DNA from: DATCMA01 sp036563645
Lineage (GTDB): Bacteria; Actinomycetota; Actinomycetes; Mycobacteriales; Micromonosporaceae
Assembly (NCBI GenBank): GCA_036563645.1
Contig: DATCMA010000028.1
Span: forward strand, 124,001-188,000
DNA length: 64,000 nt
Reading direction: 5' to 3'
Part shown: piece after piece, positions 42,198 through 51,673 of the stretch
Layout of the letters: each line of letters starts with the position of its first letter
Position numbering within the stretch: the first letter of the stretch is position 1
Position numbers and translations under genes: made by a program
Notes under the pieces: model-generated
Databases searched by the model: none
What the model was told of the DNA's origin: nothing
The model's input: only the letters and a program-made list of their open reading frames with translations

Positions 42198-45019
42198 GCC
42201 GGCTCCTTCTCTCGCAGGTCGTCGTCAGCCTCCTGCTGCTGCCGGTCCATCTCGGCACCGAGGCTGCGCAGGATGTCGAGCACGAGTCCGACCACGATGA
42301 GGTAGACGCCGATGTCGAAGAACACCGACGTGACAAAGTGGACGTGGCCGACAACAGGGAGATGCGCGTCGATCACCGCGCTCTGGAGGACGTTCCCGCC
42401 GAAGAGCATGGCCGCTGCCCCGGTGCCGACTGACACGAAGAGCCCGGCCCCGAGCACCATGCCCGCGTCGACGGGGGCCGCCACGTTGAGCTCGGCCCGC
42501 CCACCGGCGAGGTAGCGCACCGCCAACGCGAGGCCGGCGACCAGCCCGCCGGCGAACCCGCCTCCGGGGGCGTTGTGCCCGGAGAAGAGCAGGTAGACGG
42601 AGAAGAGCACGATGATGTGGAAGATCAGCCGCGTGATGACCTGAATGATGATCGATTGCCGGCGGGCTTCCGGGCTGGTACCGGCCATCAGCCAGCGCGG
42701 CATCCGCGGCGCGTCGATGCGGGCCGGGCGAGGGGCGCGGGCCCGGCGTCGCAACGCCTCCGTCCGCCGGAAGATCAGGCTGGCGACTCCCGTGGCGGCC
42801 ACGACGAGCACGGCGATCTCGCCCATCGTGTCCCAGGCGCGGATATCGACCAGGGTGACGTTCACGATGTTCTTTCCGCCGCCGAACGGCACCGCGAGAT
42901 CGGCGAATCCGGTGGAGATCGGCGTGGCGACGCGCGCCCCCGCGGCGACGAAGGCCATGCCGGCGACGACCACGCCGACGGCGACGCCGATCGCGATCCT
43001 CCCGAGGCGGCTCGAGCGGATCGGACGCTCGGAGAACTTGGGCGGCAGGCGACGCAGGACTAAGACGACCATCACGATCGTGACGGTCTCGACCAGGAAC
43101 TGCGTCAGCGCCAAGTCCGGCGCGCCGTGGAGGATGAACAGCACGCCGATGCCGTAGCCGGAGACACCCACCAGCAGCATCGCGGTGAGTCGGCGCAGCG
43201 CCCGTACCGTCCAAATCGCGGCGATGATGATCAGCACGCCGATGACGGCTTGGAGTGGCGTGTCCCAGGCGCGCACGGAGCGCGGCCACGGCGCGCTGAC
43301 AATCAGCGCCGTGCCGGAGAGGGTGACCAGGACGACCAGGATGACGCCGAGGTAGAAGGGCAGCGAACCGCGCTGGGTGGCACCCGTGAGCGCCACGGCG
43401 ATCCGGTCAACACCGGACATCGCGCGCTCGTAGGCGGTGGCGCCGTCGATCGGCAGGCGCAGCGTGACCCGGTGGCCGCGGTGACCGGCCCAGAACAGGG
43501 CCACGCCGGCGGCGAGCACGACGAGGGAGAGCAGCAGGGCGGGGGTGACGCCGTGCCACAGCGCCAGGTGGTACGGAGAGGGCGCCGAGAACTGGTCGGC
43601 GTACCGGGCGAGGAGCCGATCCACGGCCGGCGAGCCGATACCGACGACGACGCCGGCTAGGGCCAACACCGCCACCGGCGCCACCATGATGGGCCCGGGT
43701 GGGGTGACCGGGGTCGGCGCGAGCCCGGGCTTATCGGCGAAGGCACCCCACAGGAATCGCAGCGTGTACGCCACGGTCAGGATCGAGCCGACCACCAGTC
43801 CCGCGAGGATCAGCGGTCCCGCCTCCCCCGCGTCGAGCAACGCGGCGAAAGCCGCTTCCTTGCCGATGAATCCCGCCGTCGGCGGAATCGCGGCCATCGA
43901 CGCGGCAGCCACGATCGCGAATCCCGCGACGGCCGGCAGACGGCGGCCCACGCCGCTCAGTTCGCGGAGGTCGCGCGTGCCGGTGGCGTGGTCGACGATG
44001 CCGACGACGAGGAAGAGCCCGGCTTTGAAGAGCGCGTGCGCCAGCAGGAGCGCCGCTCCGGCGAGCGCGCTGTCTCGGGTGCCCACGCCGAACAGCACGG
44101 TCAACAGACCGAGCTGGCTGACGGTGCCGTACGCCAGCAGCAGCTTGAGGTCGGTCTGCCGGAGCGCGGCACCACCGCCGATCAGCATCGTCACGAGGCC
44201 GGCGGTGGCCAGGATGGCCTGCCACAGGGGGGTGTCGGCGAAGGCGGGCCCCAGGAGAGCGATGAGGAAGACCCCGGCCTTGACCATCGCGGCGGCGTGC
44301 AGGTACGCGCTGACGGGGGTGGGGGCCGCCATCGCGGCGGGCAGCCAGAAGGTGAACGGGGCGACCGCGGACTTGCTCAGGGCACCGATCACGATCAGGA
44401 CGAGGGCGGTGGCGAGGTACCCGCCCGTCGGCAGCGCGGATGCGATCGCCGACCACCGGTAGGAGCCGGCGTGCTGACCGAGCATGATGATGCCGGCCAG
44501 CATGGCCAGTCCGCCGGCGGTGGTCACGATGAACGCCTGCATCGCAGCCCGCCGGCTGGACCGACGCGTGCTGTCGTGTCCGATGAGGAGGTAGGAGAAG
44601 ACGCTGGTCAGCTCCCAGCAGACGTAGAGCAGGAGGAGGTCGTCGGCGACGACCAGTCCCAGCATCGCCCCGGCGAAGCCGACGAAGGACACGGCGAAGC
44701 GGGCTAGACCCGGCGAATCAGCGGAGAAGTAGCGGGCACTGTAGACGAGCACCAACGCGCCGATCCCGCCGACGAGGACGACCATCAGCCAGTTCAGCGC
44801 GTCGATGCGGACTGCGAGGTCGAGCCCGAGCTGCGGCACCCAGGGGTAGGTCTCGACCACCGATTCCCCTGCGTGAATACGCCCTACGTTGAGGGCCGCC
44901 CACAGTGCCGCCGCCGCCGGAACCGCGGCGAGGAGGTAGAGAGCCCGTTGTCTCAGGAGGCGTATCAGACCTGGTGCGATCGTGGCTGCAAACGCGTGGA
45001 CCGCCACCAGTACCAGCAC
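42194..45019 (-). CDS. mnhA: Mrp Na+/H+ antiporter subunit A with fused subunit B
   Basis: A 941-aa protein. The N-terminal two thirds resemble NuoL (LLLLYVCWELTSVFSYLLIGHD, GALSKSAVAPFTFWLPAAMAAPTPVSAYLHAAAMVKAGVFL), supplying the ion channel. The last 150 residues are an MnhB domain (IIQVITRLIFHIIVLFSVYLLFSGHNAPGGGFAGGLVAGLAL). The fusion is usual in actinomycetes and explains why no separate mnhB exists. The GTG at 45019 has GAGGGGGG upstream. It heads the operon A/B-C-D-E-F-G, which exports Na+ in exchange for protons and supports pH and salt tolerance. Confidence 0.94.
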   Translation of the reverse strand: MLVLVAVHAFAATIAPGLIRLLRQRALYLLAAVPAAAALWAALNVGRIHAGESVVETYPWVPQLGLDLAVRIDALNWLMVVLVGGIGALVLVYSARYFSADSPGLARFAVSFVGFAGAMLGLVVADDLLLLYVCWELTSVFSYLLIGHDSTRRSSRRAAMQAFIVTTAGGLAMLAGIIMLGQHAGSYRWSAIASALPTGGYLATALVLIVIGALSKSAVAPFTFWLPAAMAAPTPVSAYLHAAAMVKAGVFLIALLGPAFADTPLWQAILATAGLVTMLIGGGAALRQTDLKLLLAYGTVSQLGLLTVLFGVGTRDSALAGAALLLAHALFKAGLFLVVGIVDHATGTRDLRELSGVGRRLPAVAGFAIVAAASMAAIPPTAGFIGKEAAFAALLDAGEAGPLILAGLVVGSILTVAYTLRFLWGAFADKPGLAPTPVTPPGPIMVAPVAVLALAGVVVGIGSPAVDRLLARYADQFSAPSPYHLALWHGVTPALLLSLVVLAAGVALFWAGHRGHRVTLRLPIDGATAYERAMSGVDRIAVALTGATQRGSLPFYLGVILVVLVTLSGTALIVSAPWPRSVRAWDTPLQAVIGVLIIIAAIWTVRALRRLTAMLLVGVSGYGIGVLFILHGAPDLALTQFLVETVTIVMVVLVLRRLPPKFSERPIRSSRLGRIAIGVAVGVVVAGMAFVAAGARVATPISTGFADLAVPFGGGKNIVNVTLVDIRAWDTMGEIAVLVVAATGVASLIFRRTEALRRRARAPRPARIDAPRMPRWLMAGTSPEARRQSIIIQVITRLIFHIIVLFSVYLLFSGHNAPGGGFAGGLVAGLALAVRYLAGGRAELNVAAPVDAGMVLGAGLFVSVGTGAAAMLFGGNVLQSAVIDAHLPVVGHVHFVTSVFFDIGVYLIVVGLVLDILRSLGAEMDRQQQEADDDLREKEPA

Positions 45020-45492
45020 ACGCCCCCCTCAAAGATCGAAAACAGCGATACGTGACCACCAGCCTACCGACCGGAATCTTGGTGCCCCAGCCGGCAAGAG
45101 CGCGCGTCCCTCGTGTCGCCGACCTGGTCTCGGCGAGACGGGCACCTCTCTGAGCTGCGACGAGAGGTCCTAGCGTCCGCCGCCAGCGTGCGTTGATCGT
45201 TCGGACACAGGGACGCGACGACACGCGGTGTGACGGGGTGCTGCGCCAGGGATGCCCCTGGCCGTCATGGCTGGTGTCGGGTCACCGGACGACGACCCTC
45301 CACGCCGCTCACCACAGCCACTGACGTCGTACGGAACCCACCGCACGCCCGCCACGTAAGGAGTAGGCCCTGTTTCATGAATAAGTATAGACGCCGACAA
45401 CCTTGTCCTTTTAGTGCAGGTTAGTGGTATTTCGTCTTGGGTGTGATCATGGGCTAACCTGCGACGGCCGGGAGAGGAGGTGACCCGTCGTC
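45020..45492. other. Divergent intergenic region between mnhA and lhgO, with a spaced inverted repeat
   Basis: No gene is supported in 473 bp. The right half is AT-richer than its surroundings (about 45365-45440) and likely holds the lhgO promoter. GCAGGTTAG (45416-45424) and its complement CTAACCTGC (45454-45462) form a perfect 9-bp inverted repeat 29 nt apart, a possible operator or loop. Left of 45365 I see nothing distinctive. Confidence 0.4.
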
Positions 45493-46689
45493 ATGAGTGC
45501 GGACCGGATCGCCGTCATCGGGGGAGGGATCGTCGGGCTCGCGGTCGCCCGACGCGTGCTCGCCACGCGCCCGGGCAGCCACGTGACCGTCTTTGAGAAA
45601 GAAGATCGGCTCGGTGCCCACCAGACGGGTCACAACAGCGGCGTGGTGCACGCCGGCCTCTATTACCCACCCGGCTCGCTGAAGGCCGAGTTGTGTCGGC
45701 GCGGTCGACAGATGCTGCGGGACTACTGCGCCGACCGCGGCATCGCGTACCGGGAACTCGGCAAGGTCGTGGTGGCGAGCTCGCGCGCGGAACTCCCCGC
45801 GTTAGAGGAAATTCGCCGCCGCGCGGAAGCCAATCGCGTGCCCGGCCTCCAGATGCTCGGTCCGCGCGGGCTGCGGGACGTCGAACCATGGGTCACCGGG
45901 GTGGCGGCGCTGTACAGCCCGGCCACCGCCGTGGTGAACTTCACCGACGTCGCCCGCGCGCTCGCCGCGGACATCACCGACAGCGGCGGCACGGTGCGCC
46001 TGCGCCACCGGGTCACGCGGATCGCGGAGACGACCCGCGGTTGGGCCGTCAGCGTCGCCGGAGCTGCCCCCGCCGAGGTCTTCGACGCGGTCATTGTCTG
46101 CGCCGGCCTCGGCACCGACGCGCTGGCTCGACGTATGGGTGCGGACCGGGGCATCGCCACGGTGCCCTTCCGCGGCGAGTACTACCGGCTCGCCGGGCCG
46201 GTGCGCGACCGTGTCCGCGGCCTGGTGTATCCCGTGCCCGATCCGCGCTATCCGTTCCTCGGCGTCCACTTGACCCGTCGGTGGGACGACCACGTCCTCG
46301 TCGGCCCCAACGCGGTGCTCGCCCTCGCGCAGGAGGGGTACCGCCGCCGGGATGTCGACGTCCGCCACCTGGCGCGCGTCCTGGGCTTTCCGGGTTTTCG
46401 TCGGCTCGCCCGACACCACTGGCGCACCGGCGTGCGGGAACTGGCGACCTCGCTGTCGCGCCACGCGTTCGCCGCGGCGGCGCGCCGCTACCTGCCGGAT
46501 TTGCGCGCGTCCGATCTGGTCCGCCACCCCGCTGGGGTCCGCGCTCAGGCGCTCGACCGCCACGGTCGGCTCGTCGACGACTTCGTCATCGAAGGCGACC
46601 GTGGCCTCGTGCTCGTCCGCAACGCGCCGTCGCCCGCGGCGACCTCAAGCCTGGCCATCGCCGAGCACATCGTCGCGGCCCTCCCGTAG
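45493..46689 (+). CDS. lhgO: L-2-hydroxyglutarate oxidase
   Basis: A 398-aa FAD-dependent oxidoreductase of the DAO family that oxidises L-2-hydroxyglutarate to 2-oxoglutarate, feeding electrons to the membrane quinone pool. The FAD motif is IAVIGGGIVGLAVARRV, followed by LGAHQTGHNSGVVHAGLYYPPGSLKAELCRRG, a block diagnostic for LhgO. The C-terminus closes the FAD site with VLVRNAPSPAATSSLAIAEHI. GGAGGTGACC lies upstream of the ATG at 45493. It is a single gene, convergent with a small Rho-N-like gene. Confidence 0.92.
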   Translation: MSADRIAVIGGGIVGLAVARRVLATRPGSHVTVFEKEDRLGAHQTGHNSGVVHAGLYYPPGSLKAELCRRGRQMLRDYCADRGIAYRELGKVVVASSRAELPALEEIRRRAEANRVPGLQMLGPRGLRDVEPWVTGVAALYSPATAVVNFTDVARALAADITDSGGTVRLRHRVTRIAETTRGWAVSVAGAAPAEVFDAVIVCAGLGTDALARRMGADRGIATVPFRGEYYRLAGPVRDRVRGLVYPVPDPRYPFLGVHLTRRWDDHVLVGPNAVLALAQEGYRRRDVDVRHLARVLGFPGFRRLARHHWRTGVRELATSLSRHAFAAAARRYLPDLRASDLVRHPAGVRAQALDRHGRLVDDFVIEGDRGLVLVRNAPSPAATSSLAIAEHIVAALP

Positions 46690-46711
46690 GGGCCGCGACG
46701 CCCACCACGGT

Positions 46712-46750
46712 TGCCCCGACCGGTCGGGGTTGGAAAGCCCGGTCGGGGCA
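46712..46750. terminator. Hairpin between lhgO and the convergent small gene
   Basis: TGCCCCGACC (46712-46721) and its complement (46741-46750) form a 10-bp stem. The left arm can alternatively fold into the 16-nt perfect palindrome at 46714-46729. It begins 23 nt after the lhgO stop and ends 17 nt before the stop of the opposite gene, so it may serve both. Confidence 0.6.
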
Positions 46751-46766
46751 GCGAATCGCGACGCGT

Positions 46767-46928
46767 CTATCGACCTTTCGCTTCCTGCTTCGCCTTCAGC
46801 GGGTCCTGGCCCTTGCTCACTTTCTGCAGGGCCTTCTGCAGCTGCTCAGCGGTCATCTTCGAACTTCCCGGAATGCCAGCCTCGTGGCCCTTCCGACGGA
46901 GGGTGTAGAGCTCCTCGCGATCAGCCAT
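46767..46928 (-). CDS. Small Rho-N-terminal-like (SAP-type) peptide, 53 aa
   Basis: A 53-aa basic protein: ADREELYTLRRKGHEAGIPGSSKMTAEQLQKALQKVSKG. The helix-extended loop-helix resembles the Rho N-terminal/SAP nucleic-acid-binding fold, and stand-alone copies occur in actinomycetes. Function unknown; nucleic-acid binding is inference. The ATG at 46928 has GGAGAGG 6 nt upstream. Confidence 0.6.
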   Translation of the reverse strand: MADREELYTLRRKGHEAGIPGSSKMTAEQLQKALQKVSKGQDPLKAKQEAKGR

Positions 46929-47024
46929 CTCGAACCTCTCCTTCCCGCGTGGCGGCGCCGCGACCATGTGATTCCCCTCGGTCGAGAACGGCAAACCGCG
47001 CGTCGGTGAGGGCAGGAGCGGCGG

Positions 47025-47957
47025 TCACGCGGGCTGGACCTCCGGGGCGCGCCGGGCGACGTGGCGTGGGGCCGAGCGCTGCCGAGGGAGCACCGCGACC
47101 GCCTGGGCGGGCCCGCCGGACCCAGCCCCAGCCAGGCCGATCGCCACGGGGCCGGGCAGCGGACGGGCCTGGAGACGGATGCGCGACTCCGTGGCCCGCA
47201 GCCGCTTGAGCGCGGCCCGGCGCGCGGAGGCGCTGTGCGCGATCCGGTAGCGGACCCAGTGCGCGTGATCAGCGGCCCGCGCGGCCTCGTCGCGGAGGCT
47301 GAGCGCGGCCGCGGCCGCCCGATCCGCCTCGTACCACGCCAGGCGCTCGCGCTCCGCAGCGACGCGGTAGCGCAGGCGGAGGTTGTCGCGGACGACCCGG
47401 GCGAGGATCAGCTCCTGCTCGATGGGGTGTCGGCGGGGATCCCAACCGTGCGCGCCGGCGAGGACGGCGACGAACTGCTCGACCGACAGGTGGCCACGCC
47501 GGTACGCCCGCAGCGCGATGCGGTGCAGGTACCGCTCCCGGAACGCGTACTCCGCGGGAGTGCGCGGCGCGTCGGGGAGGGGGAACGCCGCGGCCTGCGC
47601 CAACCGCCGCACCTCCGCCTCCGCCGCCTCGTACTCCGTGCGGGCCTCCTCGGCGGCTCGCTGCGCGGCCATCCACTCCGCGCGTCGACGTCGGGCGGTG
47701 GCGCCCGCCCGTTCGGCGGCTACCCCGACCTCCTCGGCGTAACGGAGGATCTCCCGCCACTCCGTCGCCCACTCCGACGGGGTCGGCATCGCGGCGCGAC
47801 GCACGCGCTGAGCGGCCTCGTCGAAGCGGGTGCGTCGAGGCAGCGTGACCAGGGCTCCGGAGGCGAGCCCCGCGAACCCCACGAGAGCCAACCAGACCAG
47901 GGCGAGCTGAGGAGCTTGGAGCAAGACCATGGAGAGGAACATCTCCATAACCGACAC
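47025..47957 (-). CDS. Membrane-anchored coiled-coil protein of unknown function
   Basis: A 310-aa protein with one N-terminal membrane segment (about 10-38) and a long Arg/Ala/Glu-rich helical region (about 45-270) predicted to form coiled coils, then a Pro/Arg-rich tail. RYLHRIALRAYRRGHLSVEQFVAVLAGAHGWDPRRHPIEQELI is a distinctive central block. No family is recognised. The frame is long and regular, and its promoter would lie near 48000. A larger open frame on the same strand (47720-48538) is a shadow. Confidence 0.6.
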   Translation of the reverse strand: MSVMEMFLSMVLLQAPQLALVWLALVGFAGLASGALVTLPRRTRFDEAAQRVRRAAMPTPSEWATEWREILRYAEEVGVAAERAGATARRRRAEWMAAQRAAEEARTEYEAAEAEVRRLAQAAAFPLPDAPRTPAEYAFRERYLHRIALRAYRRGHLSVEQFVAVLAGAHGWDPRRHPIEQELILARVVRDNLRLRYRVAAERERLAWYEADRAAAAALSLRDEAARAADHAHWVRYRIAHSASARRAALKRLRATESRIRLQARPLPGPVAIGLAGAGSGGPAQAVAVLPRQRSAPRHVARRAPEVQPA

Positions 47958-48093
47958 CTCACGGGGGACGCGACGAGGACTACGTGTGCCAGGCGATTCA
48001 CGCCGTCACCGGAGGGAGGGTTGAGTCGCCGGCGGCGTGAGATTTGGGATGCGACAGGGGAACGCAGGCCGGTCGCGGTGCCGGCGGTCGTCG

Positions 48094-48567
48094 TCAGCGG
48101 CGAGGCGGGGCACGTCGGCCGAGCGGTGGCGCGTCGGCGCTGTGCGGGGGCAGGCTCGCCCCGACGAGCCGCGCGGGCTGGCCCGGACCGCCGTCGTCGC
48201 TCGACGTGGAGGTGTCGTGAACCGCCAGCGGGTGGCGGTAGCCGTCGGGGGACCTGTCGTCCGCAGCGGTCCCCGAAGCCCGGATCGCGTCCGCGTCTGG
48301 CGTGTCGCTCGCCAGGTGAGCCGCCCCGATGGGCGCGGAGACGGCGACCTCCCCCCGCGGCGCGGCGCAGCTGGTCAGGAGGACGACATCGCCGCTGTCC
48401 GCGGCGTCCGCGGCCGTGACGGTCGGCGCGGCCACGGCGGGCAGGGCGTGGGACAGGGTGCCGAGCCCCAACGCGAGCAGCATCGCCACGGCAGACCACG
48501 CGGTCCACACTCGAATGGAGTGCAGCATCGCTGGCCACATGCGACGGACGATGGCGAGGGGCGGCAC
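48094..48567 (-). CDS. Possible small exported protein
   Basis: A 157-aa frame with a convincing signal-type N-terminus (VWTAWSAVAMLLALGLGTLSHALPAVAAP), then a low-complexity hydrophilic region with one Cys in SCAAP. No family features and no ribosome site at the GTG 48567; an in-frame ATG at 48540 is an alternative. A 272-aa frame on the same strand (47720-48538) overlaps it, so coding status is uncertain. Confidence 0.35.
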   Translation of the reverse strand: MPPLAIVRRMWPAMLHSIRVWTAWSAVAMLLALGLGTLSHALPAVAAPTVTAADAADSGDVVLLTSCAAPRGEVAVSAPIGAAHLASDTPDADAIRASGTAADDRSPDGYRHPLAVHDTSTSSDDGGPGQPARLVGASLPPHSADAPPLGRRAPPRR

Positions 48568-48636
48568 GAAATCAACGCTAGCGCTTCTCCACCACGACCG
48601 CCCACCCGTTCGGGTGACAGACGGATCGGCGCGTGA

Positions 48637-49662
48637 CTACGGCTGATAGGCGCTGCGTCCACGGGGCAGCCACTGCGGATGGTTGTCGCGGAGGTATTTG
48701 TACAGCGCTTCGAGGACCTGAACCTTGAGCCACCACACCTGTGGTCCGTTCGGCGCGGACGCGGTCAGCCGTACCGTGATGCTCGAATCGGTGACCTCGG
48801 TCATCTCCAGCACCCAGTATTTGCGGTCCCAGTTCTCGTTTTGTTCGAGGAGTTCTTGGACCTTCTGGCGAATGTGGTCGATGTCAGCGGTGAAGTCGAG
48901 CTTGACATCGATGGTGCCGAGGACGCGCGTTTCGTACTTGGTCCAGTTCTGGTACGGCTTGGTGGTGAAGTACGTGGTCGGCAGGACGATTCGGCGTTCG
49001 TCCCAGCTCCGCACGATCACGTGGGTGAGGTAGACGTTCTCAATTCGGCCCCATTCGCCTTCGAGCACCACGACGTCATCGACCCGCAGGGCATCCGTGA
49101 ACGCGAGCTGGATGCCCGCGAACACTTGGCCGAGGGTGCCTTGTGCGGCGATACCGAGCACGATGCTGGCGAGCCCGGCGGAGGCAAGGAGATGGCCGCC
49201 GACGGTGCGAACAGGGGCGAATATGGTCAATGTGAAAAACGCGGCGAGCAAGACGACGATGACCGTGAGCAGCCGCCGGAAGACCTGGGTGAGGGTGCGG
49301 TATCGCCGGGCACGTGAATTGACCGGGAGGAGCTCGACCGGATATTTCTCGAGGAGGATCGCCTCGATAATGCGGATGATTTTGACGAGGACCCAGGCGA
49401 GCGTGACGACCAGCGCCACGAGGAGCACGTGTCGGATGACTGTCTCCTCTTTCCGCGGAAGGTCCGCGAGAATGAGCGCGTAGTACATGCCGATGACCAC
49501 GAACAGCGTGGAAAAGGCATGGGTGAAGCGCTTCTTCGATTCCGAGAGGTAAGCCGAACGGCTGTGGTGCCTGACCAGCCTGAGTAGCTGGACGGCGGCT
49601 ATCCACGCGAACGCGCCGGACACCAATCCAGCGACGATGAGAAGGAGCAGGCCGAGAACCAT
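48637..49662 (-). CDS. MscS-family mechanosensitive channel
   Basis: A 341-aa small-conductance mechanosensitive channel homologue. Four N-terminal membrane segments precede the pore helix GHLLASAGLASIVLGIAAQGTLGQVFAGIQLAFTDALRVDDVVVLEGEWGRIENVYLTHVIVRSWDERRIVLPTTYF, which spans the pore and the beta domain. A C-terminal alpha/beta domain follows. MscS proteins release solutes on hypo-osmotic shock. AGAGGAC lies 6 nt upstream of the ATG at 49662. Confidence 0.9.
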   Translation of the reverse strand: MVLGLLLLIVAGLVSGAFAWIAAVQLLRLVRHHSRSAYLSESKKRFTHAFSTLFVVIGMYYALILADLPRKEETVIRHVLLVALVVTLAWVLVKIIRIIEAILLEKYPVELLPVNSRARRYRTLTQVFRRLLTVIVVLLAAFFTLTIFAPVRTVGGHLLASAGLASIVLGIAAQGTLGQVFAGIQLAFTDALRVDDVVVLEGEWGRIENVYLTHVIVRSWDERRIVLPTTYFTTKPYQNWTKYETRVLGTIDVKLDFTADIDHIRQKVQELLEQNENWDRKYWVLEMTEVTDSSITVRLTASAPNGPQVWWLKVQVLEALYKYLRDNHPQWLPRGRSAYQP

Positions 49663-49886
49663 GTCGTCGTCCTCTACTCGCCACCGTGAAATCTGGACGG
49701 TCGGCTACACACCGGCCGTTTGAGGGAAAACCACGCGTCCGATAGACCTCCGATCTCGCGCACCGAATGCCCCCGTCGCAGACCCGCCACGGTCATGTCA
49801 ACGAGGCGCGCCGTCGCGAGCTACGCGCCGCGCCGCACGCCTCCCGCGGCACGCCGACGGCGCTGTCGCGCCGGCGCGTCGGCGCG

Positions 49887-50687
49887 CTACCAGCCCGGAC
49901 GCGGCCGGCTGAGAGGGTATGGCTCGGGCCCGCGTCCCCGCGCGAGCAGCGCCAGCGACATCCCGAGGACAAAACCCACCACGTGAGCCAAGTACGCCAC
50001 GGATCCCGCCTCGGAGACGGCGTATCCCGCCGAATAGACCCACTGGATGAGGAACCACATCCCGAGGACGAGCCAGGCGGGGAGTCGAATCGGGAGGAAG
50101 AATAGGACCGGCACGAGACTCCAGACTTTCGCTCGGGGAAACAGAACGACGTAGGCGCCGAGCACTCCGGAGACCGCGCCGGATGCGCCGACGAGCGGCT
50201 GGGTGTGCGTGGGGTATGCGAGCGCGAACCCGTACGCCGAGGCGTAGCCGCAGACGAGGTAGAACAGCAGAAAGCGTATCCGTCCTAGTCGATCCTCGAC
50301 ATTGTTTCCGAATATGACGAGGAACAGCATATTGCCGGCTAGGTGCAGCAGCCCGCCGTGCACGAACATGGCGGAGAGGACGGAGAGGAACGGCACCTTG
50401 TGGTATTGGCGGGGCCCAATGAGGCAGCCCAATCCGCCAGGTCCAATGCCGACATCCCCGGTGGCGGTCACCGGCAGCGGACGATTGGTGACGAGCTCCT
50501 GCGGCACCGCCCCGTACCGCTGGTAGAACGCCTCCTGTCGGCACAGGTCGGCGACGTCGTGGCCGGCGATCCCCGCGGCGATCGACGCCGGCGTCCCCAA
50601 GAACACGATGACGTTCAGGGCGAGGAGGAACCAGGTCACCCAGGGCACCCGGCGTACGGGGTTGAGGTCGTGGACCGGGACCACCAC
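49887..50687 (-). CDS. Rhomboid-family intramembrane serine protease
   Basis: A 266-aa rhomboid protease with about six membrane segments. HGGLLHLAGNMLFLVIFGNNVEDRLG supplies the oxyanion His/Asn. The catalytic Ser169 lies in GASGAVSG and the catalytic His235 in YLAHVVGFVLG. The periplasmic loop after the first segment carries Cys residues (DLCRQEAF, GGLGCLIG). The start is taken as GTG 50687 (VVVPVHDLNPVRRVPW), which fits the family N-terminus; upstream codons would add a non-family extension. Substrates unknown. Confidence 0.85.
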   Translation of the reverse strand: MVVPVHDLNPVRRVPWVTWFLLALNVIVFLGTPASIAAGIAGHDVADLCRQEAFYQRYGAVPQELVTNRPLPVTATGDVGIGPGGLGCLIGPRQYHKVPFLSVLSAMFVHGGLLHLAGNMLFLVIFGNNVEDRLGRIRFLLFYLVCGYASAYGFALAYPTHTQPLVGASGAVSGVLGAYVVLFPRAKVWSLVPVLFFLPIRLPAWLVLGMWFLIQWVYSAGYAVSEAGSVAYLAHVVGFVLGMSLALLARGRGPEPYPLSRPRPGW

Positions 50688-50760
50688 ATGCCTACTGTGC
50701 CCGAGTGACCGACCCGCCGGGTCCGCTTTCCGGCCCGGCGCCGGTTGAGCGCGCGGCTCG

Positions 50761-51651
50761 TCAGCGCGCGACGAGCACGGGGCACGGCGCGTGGCGCAGC
50801 AGGCGCTGGCTGACCGAACCGAGCAGCGTCCCGGCGAGCCAAGTCCGCGGGCGCGCGCCAACCACGAGCAGGCACGCGTCTCGGCTGGCCGCCGCGAGGG
50901 CCCGGGCGGGGTCCGTGGTGTGAATCAACTGTTCCGTCACGACCACCCCGGGCCACCGCGCGTGGGCAGCCGCCGCGGCTGCGGCGACGAGGTCACCCGC
51001 CCAGGCCATCGCCGACGCCTCGATCCCCGGAAAGGTCTCCCGGGCGTCGCGAACCGCTCGCGCGGACCAGCAGTGGACGATGACCAGCGGCCGGGATCGC
51101 CGGGCGGCCTCGTCGGCGGCGAGGGCGAGGGCGACCTGGGCGGCGGGGGAACCGTCGACGCCGACGACGATCGGCCCGGGGTGGTCGACGGGCCGCCGTG
51201 CCGGGCGAACCACGAGGACCGGACTGTGGGCGTACGCGGCGATCTGCGCGTCGACGGAGCCGAGGATCCGCTCGACGGCGGGGGTATCGTCGCGACTTCC
51301 GATCACCACGAGGTCGGCGCGCTGGGACTCGTCGATGAGGGCCGCGGCTCCTCCGCGCGGAGCGTGGTGGCGGTGGACCGCGAGATGCGGCCAGCGGCGT
51401 CGCAACGCGCCGGCGAGGTCCGCGAGCGTGCGGCGGGCCGCCTCATCCGGCTCCAGCGGCTCCCCGCGGTACGGGTTGTGGGGCAGACCGTGGTCGAACG
51501 CGGTCAGAAAGCCGTGCACCAGGCGGAGGGGACGGGCCCGGAGGACCGCCGCGTACGCCGCGTGCTCCGCGGCGGTGAGGCTGGCTGGCGACCCGTCAAC
51601 CCCGGCGACGATCGGCGGGAGTGTGCTGCCGCTTCCGGTGTGCTGGTCCAC
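50761..51651 (-). CDS. Tandem-domain universal stress protein, first of four
   Basis: A 296-aa protein with two UspA domains (about 13-150 and 155-296). The nucleotide-binding motif is clear in the second: VVGARPRTWLAGTLLGSVSQRLLRHAPCPVLV, and the first has VIGSRDDTPAVERILGSVDAQIAAYAHSPVLV. Such proteins bind ATP or cAMP and aid survival in hypoxia or stasis. The GTG at 51651, with GAGAGG upstream, starts 23 nt after the stop of the next USP; the ATG at 51708 would overlap it. It is the last gene of the USP row. Confidence 0.88.
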   Translation of the reverse strand: MDQHTGSGSTLPPIVAGVDGSPASLTAAEHAAYAAVLRARPLRLVHGFLTAFDHGLPHNPYRGEPLEPDEAARRTLADLAGALRRRWPHLAVHRHHAPRGGAAALIDESQRADLVVIGSRDDTPAVERILGSVDAQIAAYAHSPVLVVRPARRPVDHPGPIVVGVDGSPAAQVALALAADEAARRSRPLVIVHCWSARAVRDARETFPGIEASAMAWAGDLVAAAAAAAHARWPGVVVTEQLIHTTDPARALAAASRDACLLVVGARPRTWLAGTLLGSVSQRLLRHAPCPVLVAR

Positions 51652-51673
51652 CGCGTCGGCCTCTCGGCACTGC

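Noticed and set aside
42575..44707. Plus-strand frames opposite mnhA
   Set aside because: Low-complexity shadows; the minus-strand membrane protein is unambiguous.
47720..48538. 272-aa minus-strand open frame overlapping the coiled-coil gene
   Set aside because: Arg/Gly-rich product of frame-shadow type; it overlaps two better frames.
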